Assembly: GCA_012934845.2 (NCBI GenBank)
Contig: WNNJ02001602.1
Coordinates: 248,001 to 312,000 of the forward strand
Length of the DNA stretch: 64,000 nucleotides
Source: Pomphorhynchus laevis
Taxonomy: Eukaryota > Acanthocephala > Palaeacanthocephala > Echinorhynchida > Pomphorhynchidae
Reading direction: 5' to 3'
The notes beneath the pieces are model-generated. The model worked only from the letters and a program-made list of their open reading frames with translations, did not search any database and was not told the origin of the DNA. How positions within the stretch are numbered: the first letter of the stretch is position 1; every line of letters starts with the position of its first letter. Both the position numbers and the translations under genes were made by a program. Below, piece after piece: positions 43,070-54,349 of this stretch.

Positions 43070-45402
43070 ATGACGGAAAAGAATCAGCTCACTAATTATT
43101 TTCACGAAGGTGCTCTTAACAAAAAACTAGACGGATTAAATAAGTCAGCGGATTGCATCCAAACCGCTTCGCTGTGGATAATTCATCATCGCGAACATCA
43201 TGAAAGGATTGTTAAATGCTGGTATAGCCATATGCAGTCGGGTAAGTATCTAATTAAAAAAGTGTTTACTGTCTGTTAAAGCTATTTTTACGACAATTTA
43301 CATGTCACTCACTGTATTCACTAAAACAATAAATAAACCAAAAATTTTATTTAAATTCAAACAGTAATTTACCGCTAAAATTGATAATAAGTTGTATTAA
43401 AAGTCCACTACGGATCACGCAAGGTGCTCTTTCGATTGCCTCAAGAGATTTGCTTTAGCAAGGATTTGTTTAATCTAATGAGATATCAAAGATGCAGTGT
43501 TGATTTTAATGATTGTTGCTCTCTAGGAGACTTGAAAACAATTAATAAAAAATATTCAAAATAATATATTTTTTTCACAAAGTATTTTTTTATTCAAATA
43601 ACTAAAATTGAAATTTTCAGCTTAAAAAATATTACATATTAAATTTGTTGTCAATTTTCTTAATATAATAATGAAAATGATAATTAAAAATGTAAAAATA
43701 ATGTTCTTGCTAGTTTCTTGTGAGACATATTAAACTTACAAGCATTTAATAATAAAGATTTTGTTAAATAACTATATAACCACTAAAAAGGTTTTTAAAA
43801 ATAAAACATACAGAAAAGAAGAAGGAAAGTCAGACTAGTTGATAGTAGAGTCTTCACAGTGTCACGGCCTCAGGTCAACAAGGATCTAATCCCTCCAGCC
43901 AATCCAACACGCCGCTCTCCGACTGAACTAACCGGGGTCTTTCACCCCCTCAAGAATCGAATCGAGGCTTACTATGCTCGGAAATCTCGAGATGAGGAGC
44001 TTACAAGCATTTGAGAAATGCTTCTCAAATGCATTATACTGAGCGTAAAGTTAGCAAATAATTCACCCATAGGTGATCCATCAAAGTGGACTACCTATAC
44101 GAAATAGAACAGCTTTAAATTTTTTGATAAAAAGCTAAATAATAAAATCTGCAGGATTGTACGATTAGCATAAAGCTGGAAAATCAAATGTATAAAAGTA
44201 AGATAATACAAAATGCAAGGTGTTTTTAGAAGAATTAGACTATTGTCACTATGCTGACAAGTTATTAAGATTATCATCTGCTTACTGATTGTATGCCTTC
44301 AATCAGTAATCCAAATGCTCTGTTTTTGTACTATCCATATGACATATGAGTTAGTCATAACGATGAGATGATATCATTTAGAGATTATGTCTTAGATGTG
44401 ATAAAGATAAGCGTTATTGTCATACGTCATAGCTTTATTGTCAATTACAGTTTTAATAACTTTGTTGCGGGGACGACATTGATAAATAAACTGTTAGAAG
44501 ATTTGGAAAAAATATTATCAGAGTCATTGAATAACAGGCGAGGCTATGTACCATTTTAATTGTAATATTTCAAACTACTTCATAACAGTTATCTGTTATG
44601 ATAACTGAGCTCATTTTGACTTTTAATGATTAAATTAAAAATATCGTTAATATTATTAAATAAATAATAATTATTTAATGATTATTAATTATAATTTATA
44701 ATTGCATCATGAGAAAATACAAGTGTGTCTCAAGACTGTATAACTACTTTCAATTGTATTAAAATTATAAATTATATTTCAATTATTTAAGTTATTTTAA
44801 TTATTTAAATTATATTTATTTTTTTAATTATATTTTTATAATTTAACATAATATTAATGCGTTTAGCAACTTCCGAGAAGCGATTATTGCTTTTCTATCT
44901 TGCCAATGATATCATTCAAAATTGTATTAGAAAACACGCACATATATTCCACGAACAATTTCTAGAATATGTTACCAAAGTCATACCGTATTTAAGGTAG
45001 CACATGTTTAGGTAATTAATATTTTTTTTAATGTAAAGCGTTTAGATGCAAGACAATTCGTAAAGAAGTTGAACGTATTCTGAAAATATGGAAGGATCGT
45101 CGTATCTATTCGCAGGCTGATATTAGCAAATGGCTTAATGATCTTAGGAAAGGTATTTTATGTGGTTTGATACAATCATTTTGAACAAAAATTTGCTTTA
45201 GATAACTCTCCGGAATGTAACAAGGTCATTGCGGATTATAAGGTACGAAATGTATCCTTTAAATTTTAATTAAAATGTCGGAATTAGCCTCAACAACTAT
45301 GCCAAATGCTTGAAACATGTCAGCTACAAAGTGAGCAGTTTTCGGCTAAACAAGCTGCTTTGGCTTCATTTGAGTTAAACGAACCCGCTAATAAATTTCG
45401 GG
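43070..45402 (+). CDS. RPRD2: RPRD-family CTD-interacting protein (5' exons)
   Basis: Host gene. The five exons are 43,070-43,241, 44,867-44,996, 45,046-45,152, 45,202-45,242 and 45,288-45,402. Introns are GT-AG, of 1,625, 49, 49 and 45 bp, and all phases agree. The start is the ATG at 43,070 (MTEKNQLTNYF). The product has the CID fold that binds the RNA polymerase II C-terminal domain: LNKKLDGLNKSADCIQTASLWIIHHREHHE, LLLFYLANDIIQNCIRKHAHIF, VERILKIWKDRRIYSQADI. A helical region follows (QQLCQMLETCQLQSEQFSAKQAALASF) like that of RPRD2. It resembles RPRD2 more than RPRD1 in the NDIIQNC and RIYSQAD regions. The last exon ends at GGGTAAGT; later exons were not found, so the 3' half lies in long-intron DNA or past the window. 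Confidence 0.88.
43855..44015 (-). mobile_element. LINE-D 3' fragment, copy 2 (in RPRD intron 1)
   Basis: CCAATCCAACACGCCG, CCGACTGAACTAACCGGGGTC and the GAGATGAGGAGCTTA stretch match the LINE-D 3' end at 50,585-50,760. No coding part is kept. It explains the GC rise within an otherwise AT-rich intron. Confidence 0.7.
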
Positions 45403-46480
45403 GTAAGTTTCTTGTTCTCTAATAAATACCGTCTCATAATAAATTTCATTTGTATTTCCTAATTAAATAGTGAAGACGGTAACAGTTTGTAATTTTATTT
45501 CAGTTTTTTATTGAAAAATTAATTTTTTTATTTGCTACAACTTTGCTATAAATTTTAATGACTCAAAAAATTTAAATGTTAAAGTTTAATCTTTTAAATG
45601 TGAAAAATCATTTCACATTTTACCACACGCATCAGTGAATGGTGGATTAAATAATTGTCGTTTAAAATAAATATAAAATATTAAAGTAGGTAAAATTCGT
45701 GTATTCATTTATTTCTTTGGTAGTAATCGTAAAGAAACCTAAAAAAGCAGCGTCATTGTAAACGTTAATGGGATTGTTAACCTATCCTATTTCGTCTGCT
45801 ATGCTTAAATTTAAAAGCTAATTAATTCTTTTAGCCAACATTTTTAAGGGGAAAAATCAGTTTTCTTTCATAAAATACCGATTTTCAATGCAATTGATTC
45901 ATGTGAAATATGAATTGTACATACCTTACTTATTTAATTGTACATGTGAATTATATAATTGAAATGTAAAACAATCACATCACGGTGAGACCGTGCATAA
46001 ATTGATTTATACATTATAGCCTGTGGCCAAAGGCCATAATATCTAGCATGGGATGCAGGCAAATTCTCATATTGATCTACACAAAAGAAGACAGGGTGTC
46101 TCACGATCATTCATTATATGGACTTATCAGATGAAGCTATAAATTGTAATTTTCATTAAAAAATTACAAATTTAAAAGACATTTTTCAACTTTTGCCGTA
46201 AATTGGAATTTCAAGATTAATTATTGAAATTATAATTATTGAATTATGTGCATGAACGTTACACATTAATTACATACTGAAGGTATATATCGCCTAACGT
46301 TATTGTTCAAGCAAGACAGTGGCTTTTGCATATAGTGTCTACGTATTTGTTTCGTAATTTGGTCGTATTCAAATATTAATCAAAACGCATCCAGATCAGT
46401 GACACGTCAATGTTCTATTAACCCCTTTCATCGAAATAAGTAAATGGAAAATCGAATGATAAATAAATGAAAAATCAATG
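45403..46480. other. Putative RPRD intron / spacer
   Basis: After exon 5 no convincing further exon was found. A possible short exon at 45,471-45,506 (VKTVTVCNF then stop) has an AG before it but no family support. The rest is AT-rich and featureless. Confidence 0.4.
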
Positions 46481-47290
46481 AACAGATCGAATACAAAGTA
46501 AATTTCAACAAAACATGAAATCAGTGAACAAATCAGAATCAAGCAGCATTTAAACGAAACAAATAAGTTTTTTCTTTCTTTCAGTTCCGCAAGAAAGATA
46601 ATTTATCTGATTAAAAAGCGTTGTTTGTGTTTATCTTCACTCTGCCTTGTTCGGCCATAAAATGCGCTAGTTCATTATAACATCGCTAACCAAATGTAGT
46701 TGTCTTCATCACCGAGCGTAATGAGAGAACCAGACTACTCGTTATGGAAGTGCTCGCAATGTGGCATATCGTAAAGGAGATAGATATCTAAACGATTGTG
46801 TTGAAATGAACATCCGATAATGTCATATGGACCATTCATTCATGTTGCGCACAAGGCAAATTGGAAGGTCCACAATGATATCGCGATTGTCACACAGAGC
46901 ATTAAAGTTGTAAAACTCATTATCACATGACATTGTGGCTGCATCACCACAAAGCCAATTCATGCTTTGGTTAACAGTCACATAAGACATGCGGATCAGG
47001 ACAACAATATAAAACTTTATCCTTAGTTTGCTCGTAAATGATATTTGTTTTTGTGCTGTGTTGTACAATGAGCATGCAGAACAGACTTTTTGGTCAAAGA
47101 CCTGTATGCATAATAATAAATATATGTGATATGATAATGATAAATCAGAATTGGTGCATAGGCGTTTATTGTAACTCAAAAAATTTCGTTATAAATTTAC
47201 TCAATTATTAATCAGTGAACATATCGAATATAAACAAAATTTAAACGAAACACAAAACAGTGAACAAATCGAACTCGAACAAAATTTAAG
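46481..47290. other. Segment with GTGAACAAATCGAA-type repeats and an unknown ORF
   Basis: Words like CAGTGAACAAATC...AAACGAAAC lie at 46,520-46,565 and again at 47,212-47,290, flanking a less AT-rich core. The minus frame 47,179-46,823 (118 codons) is Cys-rich (CSACSLY, WLCGDAATMSCDNEFYNFNALC) but unrecognised; its splice context was not established. Confidence 0.3.
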
Positions 47291-47390
47291 AAAAACAAAA
47301 AATTATTAAATTTCAAGACATTTTTATAATAAAAGTTAAATATTTATAAATTAAAAGTCAAGAGAGTTGTGAATGCATGAATAACTAAAC

Positions 47391-48203
47391 GCATTCGGAA
47401 AATTCATTCAAGTATTAAAGGAATTCAAAAAGCGAGGGTTAAAACAATGGCTATAACGTTAATATATTGATTGGATCGGTAAAGAGGCAAACTATACATT
47501 TAAATTAAGGTCGAGACAATGTAAGTGTACGCTGCGACAAAATTGTAGAATATATAATCCGTACTTTTACATTGTAAGCCTATCTTTGTTACAACTGATA
47601 TAACATAAATTCTTAAATTTGTTTAAGAATTCGTGATCCAAATTATAAGAATTGGCTCACATTCTTAAATAATTATTTATTTAATTAAAAAAATAATATG
47701 CATAATATTTTGAATTTCGTTATTACGTGATATCGCATATCGATTTGCAATAAAAAAATTATAAACCACTATTTGCACGAAATATTAATACCTATGTTGT
47801 TCACTCACGATCACTGACATTTAAGTCATCCTTATTTGGAATGATTAACGATTTTATTTAGTTTCCACTATGCCGTATTACTTATTGTAATGACCAGGAA
47901 ATGAACGAAACTCCAGAGATAATATGCACATAATACAGTTACATTTCGGCAAGAATTCAACCAAGTAATTTCTGTGTAATCATCATCAAATTTGAAATAA
48001 AATTACTCATAAATCATAATTACCGTATCAGAAACATGTGAGAATTTTTGCAATCAATAATTGGTGAAAGGGCCCTGTAAGAATCACTTTCACTAAATGT
48101 CTTTCAATTTTAATCACCGAATGCAACTTTTTTACAATATTGCTTCATGCCAATTTGGTCACGATCACTAATTGCGTCTAATTTTTCAATGTTTCAAGCA
48201 GTC
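47391..48203 (+). repeat. ~780-bp direct repeat, copy 1
   Basis: Starts CGCATTCGGAAAATTCATTC and ends GTCTAATTTTTCAATGTTTC. It matches 51,727-52,503 with very few changes apart from ~35 bp extra near 47,440. No ORF of note. It flanks, with its partner, 3.5 kb containing unrelated LINE pieces on the minus strand, so it is not the terminal repeat of a coherent coding element. Confidence 0.85.
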
Positions 48204-48301
48204 CAACAAGCAGTTTGAGTATTTCCTCCGCAACAAGCACCTAAAGCTTTCGGGTCACAATTTTTCACAGTTGCTTTGGCAAACGAGGATCTTAAGATAT
48301 T

Positions 48302-49260
48302 TTATTCATGATAAATGAACTTAACCTCTTCTGGCAACCGAGAGAAGTCATCCCGGATGTAGACAGAAAAACGTTCTATGAAAGAAACAGCTGCTAGACA
48401 CTCCCAGCACGCCCTCATACAACGTTTAGGTTTACCAGGCTTGTCTAGCAACCGATTCTGCCATCGAAAATTACTTACTACAGGGTAGTGATCGGTTGAC
48501 AGCTCAGCCCCACTCTTCACACGAGTCCCCAAAAAGTAACGTCGCAGATCAGATAAAACGATTACAAAATCGATCATTGATATTTGACTGAGGGTATCAT
48601 GATGATATGTGTATTTATTGATCTCCTTATGTTCAAACATGGAGTTGGTTATGCACAAATTGTTACGAGAACAAAAGTGAAATAATTCAACACCACCCGT
48701 ATTCAAATCAGAGAGTCCGTTCCTCCCCAACACTCCTTTCCAAGTAATACTGTCGCTACGAACATAGGCATTAAAGTCACCCAATAGAATGAGATAATCT
48801 CTAACAGGAGTTCTATCAAGCAGAGCCTGAAGATCTTCCACGAAGGTTGCGTATACCGAGATAATGTTGGGAGCATAGGCACACACAACAGTTATCCTCA
48901 TTTCCTCTTTGACTAAAAGTCTCAGAGACGCCAGCCTTTCGTTCACTGGGTTAAACCTATCTACCACGAACGACAATCAGGGACTTGTAAGTATCCTTAC
49001 ACCCGCCAGAAGTCGCTTTCCGAAGGTAACTCCCGAATAATTCAAGGTCCAACGTTGATCCAAAAGTTTAGTATCAGTTCCAGAATAGTGAAGAGAAGTC
49101 ACTCCGACTATTTCAAGACCGAAGCGAGCCATCTCTTCAACTAATTCTGGTTCCTTCCACGACAGCGAGATGGCATTCCACGTTCCTACATGAAGGCTAG
49201 TTCGCTTCGGATGTTGATGTCTCTTTCGCTGTATCTATACAACTGCCTGGTTACACGGCA
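48302..49260 (-). pseudogene. LINE AP-type endonuclease fragment
   Basis: A frame change near 48,980 separates the N-terminal part (49,250-48,990: LHVGTWNAISLSWKEPELVEEMARFGLEIVGVTSLHYSG) from the long frame 48,976-48,302. The latter holds VVCAYAPN, LLGDFNAYVRSD, NGLSDLNTGGVELFHFCSRNNLCITNSMF, SQISMIDFVIV and STDHYPVVSNFR. These are the ordered blocks of LINE endonucleases of the RTE/CR1 kind, which nick target DNA to prime reverse transcription. The catalytic GDFN, D and SDH-like (TDH) blocks are present. No RT follows on the left. Confidence 0.85.
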
Positions 49261-49404
49261 CCCGACAATGAAAACTCCTCGAATCAGTGTTGAGTTGACC
49301 ATTGTTCCTCGCACTTAATTTATATTTTGTAATTATTTTGACATTTTGTCATTTATATCTAGTCATTTTCATTGTCTTGGTTTGTTTGTTCGGCTATCTC
49401 CCGT
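49261..49404. other. Spacer
   Basis: Short AT-rich gap upstream of the endonuclease fragment; nothing recognised. Confidence 0.3.
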
Positions 49405-49660
49405 TCCCGATATCCTTTGATGATCCAACATCGCTACTGTAAGGAAACAGGTCTCCGAGACTCTTCCGGCCTTTGGTCCATTGTCCAATCTGCCGTTGGG
49501 GTCATCGGAGTGATTTTGTTTGCTCGTCTATCTACGGCTCCTAATATCCTCTGATGATTCAACATCACTACTGTAAGGAAACAAGCCTCCGTGACTTTCT
49601 TTCGTCTTTTCGTTCATCGTCTAATCCGATGTTGGAGTCATCGAAAGAATCTGAGAGAGT
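49405..49660 (+). repeat. ~132-bp tandem duplication
   Basis: TATCCTTTGATGATCCAACATCGCTACTG (49,414) and TATCCTCTGATGATTCAACATCACTACTG (49,546) begin two copies of a GC-richer unit. Unit text includes GTAAGGAAACA, a CTTCCG-type run and GTCATCGGAGTG. Identity unknown; the 60-codon frame across it has no known motif. Confidence 0.7.
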
Positions 49661-49828
49661 CTATGAAAAGACTATCACTACGGCTGATGCAACCCGGTTA
49701 ATTATTTAGCCGTTGATCGACGTATGTCGAACATCCGTTGCCTGGGCCGCTCCATGAAGATGCTAATTGGCAATATGTGTCAGTTTAGTACTTACTCGAC
49801 TGGCACCTAGCGGCCCATATGCATAAAT
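49652..49828 (+). repeat. ~170-bp repeat, copy 1
   Basis: AGTCTATGAAAAGACTATC to CACCTAGCGGCCCA, repeated at 50,107-50,275. The interior GGGCCGCT and AGCGGCCC are complementary and could close a long hairpin. It directly follows the 132 bp duplication. Confidence 0.8.
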
Positions 49829-50106
49829 AATTTGATGATTTAATGTAAAATAAATTATAAAATAAAATACATATGTTATAAAAGTTCGTTTCTGAATTTT
49901 TATAACATATGAAAGCAATTTTGCTATATTAGTGGAATATATTCTACTGAATGCGGAGACTCTCATACGGCTTTATTATGGGATTAGTTCAATATTGCAT
50001 ACATAAACAGTTTATATTCACTGAAATATATCATCACATATATGATCACAGGTGATTATATTATAAAATAATTGATGATTATTTCATATCATCAATCGGA
50101 GGGATC

Positions 50107-50275
50107 TGATATAGTCTATGAAAATACTATCCACACGGCTGATGCAAGCCGGCCAATTACTAGCCGTTGATCGACGAATGTCGAATATACGTTGCCTTGG
50201 CCGCTCCACGAAGAGGTAAATTGGCGATAGGTGCCAGTTTAATACTTAATCGACTGGACCCAAGCGGCCCAGTCG
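50107..50275 (+). repeat. ~170-bp repeat, copy 2
   Basis: Matches 49,652-49,828 with about 15% changes and keeps the GGCCGCT / AGCGGCC pairing. Spacing between copies is ~455 bp. It could be a short interspersed element; no pol III boxes were identified. Confidence 0.75.
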
Positions 50276-50579
50276 ATTATTACTATTGCATATTGAATAA
50301 GCAATAGTAAAGAGGTATAGACGATCGAACAAATCAGAAAGGCCAAAATAATTAGCAATCAAGCCCTGTAACAGACAAGCGATCGCATGAAGTTGCTCGT
50401 TTACTTGAGTTCACGGGGGAGCGGATGATGTGAACTGCGCTCTGAGCATTCAATGAAATAAATAAATAAAGATTTTCTTAAAACAATAATACATGGGATA
50501 AAGTTTTCTGTTGAAGAAAAGAAAAATCAAAATATGACAGAAATCTTCTTTCATCTTTCTGTTTTTAAGTCCTCAATAT

Positions 50580-51465
50580 TAATAGCCTCAGGTCCAGTGG
50601 GATCTGAGCACTCCAGTCAATCCAACACGCCGTCTTCCGACTAAACCACTCGGGATCTTTCACCCTCCCCCCTCCCCGAAGGCGTGGGGATGGTGAAAGA
50701 AGCGGAGTGGTCAAATATCCGGACTATGCTGGGTAAACGAGCGACGAGGAGCTTGAGAAACCTTAGCCTTTGCTCTGGGAGGCGTCCTTTAGAAAAGTAG
50801 ACTAATCCCGAGATAGCCCAAGTGCCCCAGAGGCGCACCTGGGTTTTCCCTTTCAATGACAGATGCTGGGCCAGTTTCAGATCTGACCTAGCTCTCTTCA
50901 GGATACGTTTAAGTCTATTCAGGTCAGCTTTCGCCGACCAGTTCACAGTAACGGCTAACTTCAGGTATTTTACTCAACTCGTGAAAATTGGGAGTGGTTG
51001 ATTATTCAAGATAGAGGAGAGTGCAGAGAGTGATAATCTCTTAAGTTTTTTCCTTATTGCAAGGGCGCCATGGAAGACAACCACCTGCGATTTAGCGGAG
51101 TTTAAAATAAGATTGGATCGGGTTAACTGATCTTTTAATCTTAAAAGGAAACGGTCGTCTTCATAGTAGAACCGCTTCATGTACAGCAATATCTCTACCC
51201 TGTTAACAATTATCGCAGGGAGCTTTAAGGACCTGAGAGAATAGATAACAAAGGGAATGGAGATGCTGTCAGATGCAGCAGAACAGTCAAGGAAAACAGC
51301 CACAGCAAGTTGATGACTATTTTCCTGACATAACTGATGTACTTCACCTATAGCTGAATGAACCGAGCGACCTTTGACAAATCCATGGAAACCTGTTGGG
51401 ATTAAATTATATTTAGTAACAAAACTCCACCGTCCTTGTTTAGCTTTAGCTGACGACAAAAATAT
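50580..51465 (-). mobile_element. LINE-D RT fragment, copy 3
   Basis: The minus frame 51,459-50,974 reads SFVTKYNLIPTGFHGFVKGRSVHSAIGEVHQL, AVAVFLDCSAASDSI (motif A with Ser where Lys-Ala-Phe is usual), LLYMKRFYYEDDRFLLRLKDQL (a divergent box) and NSAKSQVVVFHG. 50,946-50,641 continues with WSAKADLNRLKRILKRARSDL, QVRLWGTWAISGL. Between motif A and the YEDD-like region the PQG block is missing, so part of the palm is deleted. The 3' end near 50,585 matches the fragments at 34.3 and 43.9 kb. Confidence 0.8.
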
Positions 51466-51474
51466 GGTGTGCGG

Positions 51475-51615
51475 TCCTATCTGAAGAAAGCTATCAGCTT
51501 ACAGCGTGACATTGATAGGACTTATACGTGGAGTGTATACGCTGACCTAGTATTAAACATTTCGAAGTGCTACATATAGTATGCCCTGTTTTTACCTTGT
51601 ACAGTATCGGGCCAT
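51475..51615 (+). pseudogene. Scrap of LINE RT (post-YADD region)
   Basis: The plus strand reads SYLKKAISLQRDIDRTYTWSVYADLVLNISKC, the block that follows the active site in CR1/Jockey-like RTs (ISLQxDIDxxxxWSxxxxLxLNISKC). Nothing else of the element adjoins. Confidence 0.55.
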
Positions 51616-51726
51616 GTAGTATTATTTCGAATAATCAAGTTCGTGATCTTGTCATACCTTTACAATCGACACTGAAAACTAGAATGGACACTGACATACG
51701 CTGTAGTTCCGCAAGTTTAGATTGCG

Positions 51727-52503
51727 GAACTACGCATTCGGAAAATTCATTCAAGTATTAAAGGAATTCAACAAGATCGGTAAAGAGGCAAACTATACAT
51801 TTAAATTAAGGTTGAGACAATATAAGTGTACGCTGCGACAAAATTGTAGAATATATAATCCGTACTTTTACATTGTAAGCCTATCTTTGTTACAACTGAT
51901 ATAACATAAATTCTTAAATTTGTTTAAGAATTCGTGATCCAAATTATAAGAATTGGCTCACATTCTTAAATAATTATTTATTTAATTAAAAAAATAATAT
52001 GCATAATATTTTGAATTTCGTTATTACGTGATATCGCATATCGATTTGCAATAAAAAAATTATAAACCACTATTTGCACGAAATATTAATACCTATGTTG
52101 TTCACTCACGATCTCTGACATTTAAGTCATCCTTATTTGGAATGATTAACGATTTTATTTAGTTTCCACTATGCCGTATTACTTATTGTAATGACCAGGA
52201 AATGAACGAAACTCCAGAGATAATATGCGCATAATACAGTTACATTTCGGCAAGAATTCAACCAAGTAATTTCTGTGTAATCATCATCAAATTTGAAATA
52301 AAATTACTCATAAATCATAATTACCGTATCAGAACCATGTGAGAATTTTTGCAATCAATAATAGATGAAAGGGCCCTGTAAGAATCACTTTCACTAAATG
52401 TCTTTCAATTTTAATCACCGAATGCAACTTTTTTACAATATTGTTTCATGCCAATTTGATCACGATCACTAATTGCGTCTAATTTTTCAATATTTCAAGC
52501 AAA
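51727..52503 (+). repeat. ~780-bp direct repeat, copy 2
   Basis: Partner of 47,391-48,203 in the same orientation. Differences are few (single bases around 52,110, 52,227 and 52,365), so the duplication is recent. Confidence 0.85.
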
Positions 52504-52589
52504 TATCGAAAACATACTATAACGCAAGCTCAAAATCTCTCTATGTCAATGTTTTTAGTAAATGCAATAAATTAAATCATGCCTCAAAA

Positions 52590-52865
52590 TTTCAAATAAA
52601 TCAAATCAGCTAACTGAGTCTACGTATTTAATATAATTATAAAATAAACAAAACATAATAATGCTAAATCAAAATTTAATAATTAAATAATAAAATTAAT
52701 AATTGTTTTTAGATTTTCTATAATTTAAATTAAGTTGAAAAAAATGAAATTTAAAATAAACGTCATTTTTATGAATTGACTAATAGATAACAAACTATGT
52801 ATCAGAATAAGAATTTGTGGTCATCAGGAGGAACTGCTATGCTATCAGGTTTCGGCCCCTAACTC
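52590..52865 (-). repeat. R1 repeat, long inverted copy
   Basis: On the minus strand this reads CGAAACCTGATAGCATAGCAG, TCCTCCTGATGACC, TATTCTGATACATAG, TATTAGTCAATTCATAAAAAT, then an AT-rich middle and TACGTAGACTCAGTTAGCTGA. It is the best single reference for the R1 family, giving a length of about 275 bp. Confidence 0.75.
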
Positions 52866-53100
52866 CTCTACCGAACATAGCAGCGGGGCAAAATACATTC
52901 TAATGATGTATTTCCTCATATTTTTATTTTTTTTTTCAAATAAAAATATGAATCAAGATCATTTATTTTTAGTTGTCCGAGGGTGTGATGAATTACCTAA
53001 AATGACATTATACAGAAGGTCACGATCCATTAATTGTAAAACTGATATAACATAAGCTCTCACTTTTTGTAAATTCCAATCACAACGCCTTTGGATCTTT
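52866..53100. other. Spacer
   Basis: AT-rich; contains AAAACTGATATAACATAA near 53,038, also found inside the ~780 bp repeats. No gene recognised. Confidence 0.3.
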
Positions 53101-54349
53101 AACACATTGTGAAAGAAAAATCATATGTTTTTTGTCGATGTATAGTACACGTTCTACAATTTAAGAATGATAAACGATATCGTGTAAATGCCCACCGCAA
53201 GAACGCTTACAGACGTCAATTCTTTTGCCGAAATTTTCAATTACATTTCGGCATATTTGTGATTATATCTCCTTTATTTCGCGCCGAATGCTGTCTTTTA
53301 GTGCTTTAATTGATTCTGGTTTGTTAGCGTAAACCCGGTCTTTAAGATGAACCCACAAAAAAATCCAAGGGTGTTAAATCCGGAGATCTTGGGGGGGCAA
53401 TTTGCGTCTGCATTTCGGGAGAGTATTCTTCCCTTGAATTTTGATTCCAATGGCTTTATTGTTTCATTGGCTGTATGGCATGTCGCACCGTCTGGTTGAA
53501 ATCACATATCCTCAATATCCATACCCATAACAATAGGGTAAAAGAAAGTTGTGAGCATTTCCCGATATCGCAGTCCGTTGACGGTAAGCGCATTTCCATA
53601 TGCGTTCTCGAAAAAAAACGGTCCAATGACTCCACCATACCAAAATGCGCACCAAACAGTTACACGAGAGGAGTGTAGTGGCTTCTCTACATACTGCCGT
53701 GGATTTTCCAGTGCCCAAATTAGGCAATTATGTTTGTTCACATAGCCATTGAAATGAAAATGGGCTTCATCTGTAAAGATAATTTTTTCAACAAAATCAT
53801 GAGGTTGTTGCTGAACAAAATCAGAGAATTGTCGACGTTGCTGATGGTCGCTCGGCTTCAACTCTTGCACCAGCTGAATTTTGTAAGGCTTGAGAACTAA
53901 GTCCTGACGCAAAATTCTCCATGTGGTGGTTGCAGATAGGCCCAATTGCTGTGAACGTCGTTCAATCGATAAATTTTTATCTTCCTCGATGCTTTCGCGA
54001 ACAGCAGCGATATTTTTAGCTGAACGCATCGGACCATTGTGCTCTGGTGTACTTCTGTCTTGTACCGATCAAGTCGACTCAAATTTTTCGACCAACTTCC
54101 TTATTCCTGGCTCCGTAAGACGATTATATCGACCAAAAATGTGTACAATTTTGCAAAATGTTGTTTTTACTGCTCCACCATTTTCGTAGTGGATTTTTAT
54201 TATGTTTATACGGTTCTCAAGCAAAATACAATCCATTTCAGTAAATCGTGAACCTTCTACTTAATATCTGGAAAAAACGTTTTTTGAAACAGTGATAGTT
54301 GTCAGAACAATACATTTTTAAAGAAACTCGAATTTTAAAGACCCTGTAT
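53100..54349 (-). mobile_element. Mariner-type DNA transposon (DD41D group), left end lost
   Basis: The transposase relic below plus a right flank ending ...AATTTTAAAGACCCTGTATA at 54,350. This looks like a terminal repeat next to a TA target. No matching inverted end was found left of 53,161, so that end is truncated or decayed. The right TA abuts a LINE RT frame, so the transposon inserted into, or now borders, that LINE. Confidence 0.7.
53161..54181 (-). pseudogene. DD41D mariner transposase, broken
   Basis: The ATG is at 54,181. The N-terminal helix-turn-helix region runs FCKIVHIFGRYNRLTEPGIRKLVEKFEST, and the second HTH runs SIERRSQQLGLSATTTWRILRQDL. The first catalytic Asp is in IIFTDEAHFHF, the second in QPDGATCHTANET and the third in RSPDLTPLDFF. 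41 residues lie between the second and third, the DD41D (rosa-like) spacing. The C-terminus is VIENFGKRIDVCKRSCGGHLHDIVYHS, with a stop at 53,161. Breaks: a frame change just after the start, TGA near 54,070, TGA at 53,502-53,504 where the family has Trp, a frame change after PLDFF, and a TAA near 53,270. The catalytic triad is intact; otherwise dead. Confidence 0.88.

Noticed and set aside
45471-45506. Possible sixth RPRD exon
   Set aside because: It has an AG before it but the peptide does not match the family and ends quickly at a stop.
47391-52503. Long direct repeats read as LTRs of an LTR retrotransposon
   Set aside because: No gag, protease, integrase, primer-binding site or polypurine tract was seen; the interior holds unrelated LINE fragments.
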